DNA from: Topomyia yanbarensis
Lineage: Eukaryota > Arthropoda > Insecta > Diptera > Culicidae
Assembly (NCBI RefSeq): GCF_030247195.1
Contig: NC_080672.1
Span: forward strand, 368,458,271 to 368,522,270
Reading direction: 5' to 3'
Length of the DNA: 64,000 bases
Each line of letters opens with the position of its first letter. Within the stretch, counting starts at the first letter, position 1. A model generated the notes under the pieces. That model did no database searches. It had not been told where the DNA came from and saw only the letters and a list, made by a program, of their open reading frames with translations. Positions 55,757 through 64,000 of the stretch are shown one piece after another. The translations under genes were made by a program, and so were the position numbers.

Positions 55757-57417
55757 TTAAGGAGAAGTTATTCCAAATGCTTCAATTTTGATATTATTGA
55801 AGAATTATAGAAATACTTCCGTTGGCATTTTTTCGAGTCATGAATCCTATGATTTTACTTCAAGAAAAAGTTCGAAAAATTTGTTCAAGTATGGACTATT
55901 TCAAATAAATGATAATCAATACAAATTAATACTCTCGAAAGTTCGAAGCGTATTCAAATATATGATATATGTATTCGACATTTGTGGTGGTGATATCGGT
56001 GTTTGGTTCAAGATTAATGAAACATGTGCCAGTTTAAGTGAAGATTAAGTAGACCAGAATAGGGTTCAATTAACTTTGCTATCTTGTGGCAGAGATTGCT
56101 CGTGTTGCGCAAATTAGACACGGTAGAGAACTTCGTTGATGAACTATCATTTTGGCTGTTACTGAAGATCAGCTATATTAGTTACGGTGTCGCATATGTT
56201 TTCGCGTGTTCTGCGAAAATGCATTGTCTTTCGTCCTCAGTACAGTACATTTCTGGTGAAAAATCAGAATAGGTAACATTGTAACATTGAGAGCTTCTCT
56301 TTGTTTACTTTTTCTTTCTATTATTACTACGTCATTATAATACATATAATGTCAAGCAAATTGTTTCCTACGTAAAATTAGTGCTGAACACGAGTTTTGT
56401 GTTGCTTCTATTTTTTTTTTTGAAAAAATAAAGGACATCAACATAAAATATACGCTTGGGAGCACTATAGGTCAATCGTTTGGAGGCACTATAGGTCACT
56501 ACTATAATGTAAATTTGAATTATTTTGTTTGGAAAATGGTGCGTAATGTCGTGCGAAAAACGCCAAAACGAAGTGAAGAGGACATAACGCAATTGTATTC
56601 GATCAGCCTCTAAACAATTCAAGGTCTCGTTCGAAACATTACTTGCTCCTGTGAAAGGAAAGTGCGCGTCATCAATGAGAGTGCGTCAGATATTTCGCGC
56701 GAGTTGACAATATAATAATTTAAGGTGTTGTTGAAGTAAACAATCAAAAAACATGATCGTTAGAGAAGAACAAGGATTCCCAAAAAATAAGCCTCGAAGC
56801 GCAAACGTAGGCGTCAACCAAGTGAGCTGGAATGCACAAATTCCATTCCGCACTCTGGCGACGACGAGCCCATTGAAGAAGTCATTCGCGAGTACAAAAC
56901 CAGCTGAAAACCCCATTTTTTAACATTTTCTAGTGCGGTTTGGTGATTTTTCCCTTCGTTTATCACTTCCTCATTTTCTTACCTGAATGACATCGATGGA
57001 TTGTTTGGCGATGGTGCACTATTTTCGTCCGCGTCCCTTATCACTTATTTTTATAAAGTGATTCAGCAGCAATGCTATCTTTGAAAGCGAACCACCTCGG
57101 TTATGCAATTAAATTTTTCCGATCTTATTTTAATGCAAATAATTAAGCAGTCTTCATTTTGTTATATTCTGAATTGCACATATTTTGTCGTTTGTAATTT
57201 TAAATGTTTTTTTTTTTTGATTTGATGGCATTGTAAGGGAACACGTATCCGCCGGCTTATGCCAATCGAGCTGACATTTCTTTAGACTGAGCAAACGAAT
57301 TTATTTATTTGTTTATTGTTTATTTGACCAACAAGAAAACTAATCAACTAGGAATTTAATGCGCGTGGGGAATACGCATGGTCTTGTCTGAGTGAATGAT
57401 GACTTTTGAATTATGTA
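55757..57417. other. No gene recognised
   Basis: AT-rich. 56290-56350 resembles part of the MITE at 18136-18407. 56455-56510 has two direct copies of GGCACTATAGGTCA. Open frames on both strands lack domains. Confidence 0.4.
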
Positions 57418-57458
57418 TCTTCTTGCGAATTGTTGAGAATCAACAATTCGCAAGAAGA
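57418..57458. repeat. Perfect 19-bp hairpin with 3-nt loop
   Basis: TCTTCTTGCGAATTGTTGA, then GAA, then its exact reverse complement. There are no mismatches and almost no loop, which suggests a recent inversion-duplication event rather than a selected RNA structure. Confidence 0.9.
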
Positions 57459-57930
57459 ATTTAAAACCGATTTGCAGCAGTCATAATAGCACGAAAAACA
57501 TATGTTCTATTGCCATAATCATTGATTTACTGTTAGTCCAATAATTTATGTTCATTGAGAGCTTTAAGTTTTCTATTAGACAGTTTTAGTGGTTTTTTTC
57601 TGGCAAGACTCGAATTTATCAGTGTGGTTATGTGAATTGCTGCTTTTGTATCGTCGTATGCATACAAAAGGTATTTTCGAAGAGATAGAGAAAAATTACA
57701 AGCTTTCTGCTATAAGCGTTTGTGATCACGCGAACGAAAATAGCCAGCTGATAAAACAGCACTACACAGCTGATGTATATGGAGATAGCACATCGAAGGG
57801 AGTATTTTTCTTTACTGTATTCGTGTGCAATGTTCATGTTTAGGGATGCGGAGGCTTCAACCGGGAAAATCTTCGGCCTTTTTGCGCTTGAGTTTTGAGT
57901 GATTGACATTTTGGAAATTAATTGCGAATG
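57459..57930. other. No feature recognised
   Basis: AT-rich, with an open frame on each strand over 57590-58020. Neither has domain features. Confidence 0.35.
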
Positions 57931-57938
57931 GTATAGGG

Positions 57939-58154
57939 CAGCGGTTCTTAATCTTTTTCGTACCACGGACCCCTTAGACATTGCCCTGGGTTGCTGCTGA
58001 CCCCCACGGATTTTATATGCTATCAATATGTTATTTTCAGTTTGTTAGGAAACAAGACTTGAAATTACCATCTGCACTCGAAAAATATATTTTTCTTCGC
58101 CGATCCCCAACAATGACTTTGCGGCCCCCTAGGGGTCCATGTTGAGAGTCACTG
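57939..58154. mobile_element. hAT-type MITE with perfect 8-bp duplication
   Basis: A 216-bp element with ends CAGCGGTTCTTAATC and (reverse complement) CAGTGACTCTCAACA, followed on both sides by the GGACCCC/GGGGTCC block. Flanked by GTATAGGG at 57931-57938 and 58155-58162. CAG ends with an 8-bp duplication are typical of hAT elements. Non-coding. Confidence 0.9.
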
Positions 58155-58169
58155 GTATAGGGCGTATGG

Positions 58170-58500
58170 CTCAGATCTTATTGTTCTGATCTTTTTCCTT
58201 GCTTACTAACCCAACTCCTTTCCCATGATACTCGTAGAGATGCAGAGGTAGTCTCGGTCTCTGGCCAAAGCGAGTGTCGAACTAATATTCCTTCCCTTCC
58301 TCGGTAGAAAAGCCTTGCTCGTGGCCGGCGTCGTTATTGACCAGTTCATTAAACTATTGAATCGGTAAACATGCACAGTGAAAATGCTTTATTTCTCCCA
58401 AGTAACATTCGGTTGGTTCATTGTGCATTTTTACTCATTCTGTCAATCACGAAGTGCAACTACGGGCAGTCTACCTAAGCTAAAGCTAAGCTAAGCTAAA
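58170..58500 (+). mobile_element. LINE 3' UTR remnant with pentamer tail
   Basis: Non-coding sequence ending in CTAAGCTAAAGCTAAGCTAA (58474-58498), a short pentamer tandem tail typical of some mosquito LINE 3' ends. The GC-richer body has no ORF. The assignment is from the tail and general look only. Confidence 0.4.
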
Positions 58501-58999
58501 TTATGTCCATTGTTCTTATTTTATTGAGTATGCTTTTGAGTAGTACATGCACTATATTACTGTCACGTTAAACATATTTCTTTATGACTATAAACATATT
58601 GTAGCTTGATTATTGACGCAATAGGTGATAGGTTAGTGTTGGAAACAGCCATACTGGCAACACTGTAAATGATAGTGAAGTGTCTAAGGCTCCTTGGCAT
58701 TGAGAATTGTCATCGCTTAAACCCAGCAAAGGGACAAAAATAAGAACAACGATAATAGGTTAATGTGTTAGGCGTGCGAACGTAATTTAGAGCGAAGTTT
58801 AGTTCAAAAATTTAATTCTCCGGTACCGAATCGGCCTTGTGTACCTTAAAGTGACCAAATGACCAACTGGTTATACTGCCCTAGTAATTCCGGGAGCGAT
58901 CAACGATCGAATTGGATCGTATGTCTCCATTGTTAACTGTACGGTAATCGTTGCATTGCTAACACATATTTTTGGTTAACTTAGTTAATTAGTTATTAG
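58501..58999. other. No feature recognised
   Basis: AT-rich host-like DNA. It ends in TTAGTTAATTAGTTATTAGTTAG-like sequence that supplied the hAT target site TTAGTAAT. Confidence 0.4.
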
Positions 59000-60238
59000 T
59001 TAGTAATTAGAGATGCACCGAATAGTAATATTCGGCTTTCAGCCGAATACCGAATATTCACAGATAATTATTCGGCGTAACGAATATTCGACCGAATATT
59101 CGACAGGATAATATCTAAAAATTCTGACAAATAGTATCAAATTACTTATACTCGAATAACCTCAACATGTAACTTTGTATTAACAAAGCCAAGAACCCGC
59201 AAATTAGCATACCGATACAGAGATTACTGGATGCAGTTGATAAACATTTGATACATTCACTTATTAGTTTTTATTCATATATATATTTTACAGTAGGGAA
59301 AAAGCACAATTTAATCGTAGGGCATTTCAGAATCCATTTATACTTTTAAAAACATAATTCCCAATATATTTGAAATACTTCCCCATATTTGCTTTGAAAA
59401 TGTAATCTCAAAATGTAAACAACAGGACCACCATGTGTCAAACTTAATGCATGGCGTCAAATTACAGTCGACAGTTGAGCATTGCATGAAAATGTATAAC
59501 CTCACTTTTTTGACAGCTCAGAGAGCTTGTTTACATGGACTTAGAAAATTTTTGGTTTCACCCAGTACAAGAAACTCGGTTCGTATTCTAACACCATGTA
59601 AACAAGCTCGCTGAACTGCCATTTTTTAGAGCATTTTTACTCATATGACGTCATATTGCAATGTCCCGTTGGCTTCCGTTAATGTCTCCGCCTAACTATG
59701 AATGTGGGAACAATTATGTAGAACTCCCAACATTTGCGCGCAAACTTCTCACTCCATTCTTAGTTATTGAAAACGGTCGTCTTCAGAAACGCGTGAATTT
59801 TCGAAAATCTAAGACTTCCTGGTCTATTATATTTGTTTAAAAATGGCCGAAAGCAAACGTTCGGCGATTTGGGAGTTCTTCATCGAAATTGATGGTGATC
59901 GAAGAGCCAAATGCGCAGAATGCAGTGCAACTCTATCGCGCGGTGGTACCGGAAAAGTAGCTACAAATTCTGGAATGATAAATCATTTGAAGCAACATTC
60001 CGAAGCACATCGAATTTACCGAGAATCAGAAGCTACGCAAAAAGCTACCAAACCTGCGGCGTAGCCTACCATCCAAGAGAGCTTTTCTGGCAGCTTCAGA
60101 TGGGAAGAAAATTTGGTGAAGGCTAAAGAAATTACAAAAACAATCGCAGAAATGTTTGTACTGGATCTTCAACCAATTTCAATGGTTCAAGATGAAGGAT
60201 ATCTACGCTTGATGGAGAAGCTGCAGCCGAAGTATAAA

Positions 60239-60292
60239 GTAAATTATTTTTGTAGCATTTTTGATACCATTATTAATTTCAATTTTTTGTAG
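60239..60292 (+). other. 54-nt spliceosomal intron in the hAT gene
   Basis: GTAAAT...TTTTTTGTAG between codons of QPKYK and VPSRKHFT. Removing it restores the usual PKYxxPSRxxFT join of hAT transposases. Its length is a multiple of three but it contains in-frame stops. Donor and acceptor are canonical, with a T-rich tract before the acceptor. Confidence 0.85.
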
Positions 60293-60684
60293 GTTCCTAG
60301 TAGGAAGCATTTTACATCAGTGGTACTTCCTGAAATATTCGAGAAGTGCAAAAAGTCGCTCAACGATGCGTTGCCTCAGAATGGTGGGCACATGCCTTTC
60401 ACGACAGATATTTGGTCGTCTCCGAACAGTAAAGCAGTGATAAGTTTGACTGCACATTGGTACGAAGAAAAATGCAGCAATATGCAACTCGCCATATTAA
60501 ACACTAGTGAGTTCCCTGGCTCCCACACTGGAGAGAGAATTGGCCTAAAAATGCACGAAATGTTAAGTGTCTGGAACATATCCACATCTCAGGTTCACCT
60601 GATCTTGCGGGATAATGCGGCAAACATGCAGAAAGGCCTAATGGTGCCGAACTGCCGAACGTTGGATGTTTTATTCATACGCTT

Positions 60685-61963
60685 TGTTACCGACCAATTC
60701 GAAACATTAAATTATTCCATCGTAAAAGGACCAACTTATCACATAATACTATACTTTTCAATATAACTAGTAAGAAAATTTAAATTGTGACAAAAGAAGT
60801 GCATGTAGTTTAATAAATTAACGCTCATCCAGAACCAATCCCCCCCCCCTTTGAACCCTAATTACAACCACGTTTGCGAGATCCTAATATGCGGCTCACA
60901 TCTCTGCCGTATGAACGTCACCTACATGTCTACGATAGTGGTAGCCCTGATACCTGGTGAGATTTCCGGAAAAGAGAGAAAGGAAAAGAAAGCGAGACGG
61001 GAGGAAACGAGCGAAGACGGAGCAGTTCGGCAGAAAGTGTCTGATAGCGGGAAGTTAAAGACGTGTTTTGCCTTTCGCTTAAAGAAAACGATCGGCAACC
61101 GAAAGACGGTGAACAAAAGAGCAGTTTGAAGCCGCCAGATTGGACAAGTGCTTTGTCCATGGTTTCCCGACGAGGAGTTTGAAGCCGATAAATTGAACGA
61201 GTACTTTGTCCAGCATTTCCCAACGAGTGCAAAGGAGTGGAGATTTGCCGAAGTTACCTCGTGTCCGGGGCAGAACGTAACCAGATACGTCAGACGAAGC
61301 TGCCCGGCATCTAAAGCTCGCGGTTTAACCTCATCCCGAAGGACGGATCGGCGAGCCCCGTGCTGGTGACCGGCGAGTGTTCGTTATTGTCTCGTCACAC
61401 ACTACGGAAGGACGGGAGCCACAGTTTTGGAGGTGAGGGCTCTAGTGAGGTCCGGCGGGAGCTCCCCCACTTGCTAGAGCTCAATATCCGATGCGCTGCC
61501 GCCCCGTGAGTGAGCACGTGGGACGTCGTATGGAAGTAAGGGGACTTGTCGGAATAGCGGGAAGAAAGAACACTCATCGGAAAAACCTACTACGAACCCT
61601 AGCCGGAGAATCCACTGGTCAACTTCTACGTGGTAGGCTGGTGACTCCCCCAAAACGAAACGTTCCAGCAATCGAACCGATGCCCGAAAACTCCACCCAG
61701 CAGCTGAAGGACAATGCAGGAGGAATCATCAGCTGTAAAGTGACAAGTAATGTGTGGAAGTCGTAATTCTTCCTCTCATGTGAAGTTACTGTTCCTACTC
61801 GGCCACAACGAATCCCCCCCGAATGGTTTCCTTGTAAGATGTCTCAATTTCGGCTTTATTCATCTTATTGGATATCTAAGGTGGTTACGGTAAGTGTGTC
61901 CTCCCGAAGCAAGTAAGAAGTCGACCCTGAGTGGCTATAGCCGTGAGCTAGTCGGTATTAACA
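60685..61963. mobile_element. Putative solo LTR (1279 bp)
   Basis: Starts TGTTACCGAC and ends GTCGGTATTAACA, i.e. TG...CA with short inverted ends, and is bordered by GCTT on both sides (60681-60684, 61964-61967). Removing it and one GCTT rejoins the hAT frame CFIHTL to LAVLEGLECQ (with one codon now TAA). This shows exact insertion boundaries. A 4-bp duplication and TG/CA ends fit an LTR retrotransposon. Only one LTR is present, so a solo LTR left by recombination is likely. It contains an AATAAA (60811), a C-run and a GC-rich part. Confidence 0.75.
61124..61229 (+). repeat. 53-bp diverged tandem duplication
   Basis: Two adjacent 53-bp units, each starting GTTTGAAGCCG and containing ACTTTGTCCA.CATTTCCC-type sequence, differ at about a dozen positions. 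They lie in the GC-rich part of the putative LTR. Frame fragments around it (FVQHFPTSAKEWRFAEV) look coding-like but match nothing I recognise. Confidence 0.7.
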
Positions 61964-63177
61964 GCTTTAACTAGCTGTTCTTGAGGGATTGGAATGTCAA
62001 AAAACTGTTAAAGACGCTATAGCAAAATCACGCAATATTGTGACACACTTCAACCATTCTCCACTAGCTTGCAACAAACTGTCCGAAATCCAGGACAAAT
62101 ACGATTTACCCAAATGAAAACTCCTGCAAGGGTTCGCACACGATGGAATTTTTCGTTCTATATGTTGGAACGCATGCTTGACCAAAGATTAACCGTAATA
62201 TACTACGCAGGAGAAGTTCCAACGGTCAAGAATTTGACGGCATATGAATGGAATATTACAAGCCGTCTTCTTGAGCTTTTGAGGCCATTTGAGGAAATAA
62301 CCAGAATCGTAAGCTCCGATGAATCGAACATATCTGAGGTAATTCCGTATGTGGCAGCCCTCAGACTGTTTTTGGAAAAGAATAGTAGTAATAATAAAAG
62401 AGTCGAACCTACAAAAGAAACCCTATTAAGAAACTTGAACGCCCGGTTTAATTATATTTTGGAGGACATTTGTTTTTACCTTTGCCACTGTTCTGGATCC
62501 CAGATTTAAACTGAACTTTATTTCCGAAAACAATCACCGTATCCTATATGATCGAATCGTTACTGAGATCCTTGATCAAATCGAAGTAACGAAGCCATAT
62601 GAAACAAGGCCTGAACTGGAGAAACCTGCAGAGACTTCATTCGGTTTCTGGAAGTGCTTTGAGGATGTTGGAGCAAGTCAACAAGAAACCATCGACCCGT
62701 TCATCTGCACAATTAGAAACGAGCTGGAACAGTATCTTTCGGGAAAAAATATTGATAGAAAGCAAAGCTTGGTGGACTACAAACAAACACAAATACTCAT
62801 ATGTATTGAAAATCGCTACGCGTTACCTTTCAGCTCCTGCAAGTACTGTTGTGAGCGAAAGGTTGTTTTCCACCGAAGGACTTATATATGAGCAGCATCG
62901 TAATCGGCTACTGCCAGAGAATGGCGAAATGCTTACCTGCATGAAGCGCAATTTTAATTATTTTATGACTTCATCAGAAAATACATCGACTTAAATTAAT
63001 TTTTTTTTTGAATTTTTTTTTTTATTTTGTTTCTTTTAAATATTTCATGAATATTGAGCCATTACTGATCCTATTCGGCCGAATGTCGGTTTTTATTATT
63101 CGGCGTACCGTATATTCGGCTTAAATCAAAATCGGTTGATATTCGGCCCGAATATTCGGTGCATCTCTATTAGTAAT

Positions 63178-63752
63178 TAGTTAAGCGCAGCATAGCATTT
63201 TTTTTTTTTGCAACATCCCATGGAAAAGGATGTGATGCTATTCGCGGCACGCTCAAGCGAATGCCAAAAAAAGCCAGTTTTGCTAGCGAATATGGAAATA
63301 CCATAACAACAACAAGTTGAACAAACTTATAAAAATATCATAAAATTAAATTTCTGCTACATATCCACTGAACAGTACAACAAAATGTCACAAAAACTCG
63401 AAAAACTGTATAATAACGCCTAAAAATATCTGGCGCTCAGAATTTCCACAGTTTTGTGCCTATTCTTGGTGGCAAAGTAAAGGTGAAAAGGTATTCTAAT
63501 TCAGGAAATGAAACAAAAATATTTTCCTTGAATAGAAATAATACAAAATAGCATGCATGAAGATAGTTTTAAGACAAATGTTATATATATAAAAAAATAA
63601 ATAATTATGTAAAATTCAATACATTTCTGGTATTTTTGGTTATTTCTTTCTCTGATCCTTCCTCAGAACTAAACAAAAAAATAAAGAAGTTTTAGTGGAA
63701 TATTTGTTTAATGACATGAACTCTTTTCAGTGGGATTCTTGATTGATAAGGG
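63178..63752. other. No feature recognised
   Basis: AT-rich flank of the hAT element with several poly-A/T runs. Confidence 0.4.
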
Positions 63753-63880
63753 GCCATGCATAAATGACGTAGCATTTTAGGGTGTAGGGGGGTATACCGA
63801 ATTTGTGACGAAGTGTGACGTGGGAGAGGGTAGGGTCAGAAGTTGTGCGACGTAGCATTAAATTTTTTAAGGGCATCAAA
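63753..63880 (+). repeat. Terminal fragment of a dispersed MITE
   Basis: GGGGCCATGCATAAATGACG followed by a G-rich stretch and a second GACGTAGCATTAAA. The GGGGCCAT.CATAAAT.ACGTA motif is one I associate with abundant insect MITE ends. The inverted partner is not found within the window. 63881-64000 is unassigned. Confidence 0.45.
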
Positions 63881-64000
63881 ACCGACTGATTAGAGAAAAC
63901 AATTTAATGATCCTCCACTCCAAAGAGAAATAAATTTAATTTCACACAAGTTACTTTTCATGCGGATTTTTATGTGGTAAATTTTACGATTCCCGGAATT

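Larger units (their letters stand above)
59843..62994 (+). pseudogene. hAT transposase (ZBED/Ac-like), disrupted
   Basis: Cut-and-paste transposase in order along the plus strand. BED zinc finger (59843-60000; CAEC ... HLKQH) from an ATG in AAAATGG context. First catalytic Asp in FTTDIWSSPN (60399). Second in LRDNAANM (60608). TRWNFSFYMLERML (62125) and VIPYVAALRLFLEK (62340) in the insertion domain. hATC dimerisation region with YLSAPASTVVSERLFSTEG (62825-62885). Lesions: TAG at 60062, a 1-nt frameshift near 60640, the LTR insertion at 60685, a stop just after it, and frameshifts near 62100, 62465 and 62750. A 54-nt intron (60239-60292) separates two exons. Resembles ZBED-family proteins in layout. 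Confidence 0.93.
59008..63169 (+). mobile_element. Complete hAT transposon (4.16 kb)
   Basis: Terminal inverted repeats TAGAGATGCACCGAATA (59008-59024) and the exact inverse (63153-63169), with a perfect 8-bp duplication TTAGTAAT (59000-59007 and 63170-63177) that fits nTnnnnAn. Subterminal regions are rich in ATTCGGC/GCCGAAT repeats (59030-59100, 63075-63150), as expected for transposase binding. It encodes a BED-finger hAT transposase, now broken, and holds a 1279-bp LTR-like insertion. Without that insertion the element would be about 2.9 kb. Confidence 0.95.

Noticed and set aside
60930..61671. Overlapping frames on both strands within the LTR-like insertion, one slightly gag-like
   Set aside because: GC-rich composition opens several frames at once; no gag, protease or RT signature can be supported.

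Overview
This window is nuclear DNA of an insect, almost certainly a mosquito and most likely a culicine (Aedes/Culex-like). The main evidence is a complete Tc1/mariner element whose transposase has exactly 37 residues between its second catalytic Asp and its Glu, the spacing of the mosquito ITmD37E family. Supporting evidence is tRNA-derived SINEs, RTE- and jockey-type LINE pieces, TTAA- and TA-target MITEs, a 54-nt intron and long microsatellites. The species cannot be read from the sequence. I find no complete host protein-coding gene. The window is a nested accumulation of mobile elements, and most short open frames in it are chance or relic frames.

Layout. 1-7.1 kb: two copies of one dispersed repeat carrying microsatellites, two hairpin MITEs, a TA-target MITE and a TTAA-target (piggyBac-type) MITE. 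7.1-13.9 kb: a LINE ORF1 relic split by a 6.2-kb composite foldback, which itself holds an inner foldback, a tRNA-SINE and two TA-target elements. The opposite arm preserves the empty site for both TA-target insertions. 14-23.6 kb: MITEs, a second (inverted) copy of the 1.6-kb long-TIR element, a TA element nested in another TA element, and a minus-strand RT relic joined to a short coding-like segment of unknown origin. 23.6-34.6 kb: mostly featureless, with a second TTAA MITE, an ORF1 relic, a hairpin MITE and a tRNA-like SINE. 34.6-35.9 kb: the ITmD37E element, with a stop codon in the DDE domain, followed by a recent 317-bp tandem duplication.

36.9-42.8 kb: the best-preserved autonomous element, a full-length RNase-H-bearing LINE of the I superfamily. 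It is flanked by a 14-bp target-site duplication and has an intact ORF1. ORF2 keeps endonuclease, RT, RNase H and zinc-knuckle residues and appears to be broken only by one missing T. 43-51 kb: more LINE relics, a foldback with a SINE inserted in one arm, and a third TTAA-MITE copy. 51.6-55.8 kb: an apparent large TA element containing an RTE LINE relic, itself split by a 1.8-kb insertion with a TATA/Inr promoter and a 257-bp (AT)n run. 57.9-63.2 kb: a hAT MITE with a perfect 8-bp duplication, then a complete 4.16-kb hAT element with matching TIRs and a perfect 8-bp duplication. The transposase of that hAT element is broken by several lesions and by a 1.28-kb LTR-like insertion.

The nesting gives a local relative chronology. 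The ORF1 relic is older than the composite foldback, which is older than the TA elements in it. The hAT element is older than the LTR in it. The LINE at 36.9 kb and the tandem duplication look youngest. No CRISPR array, operon or prokaryotic system is present.
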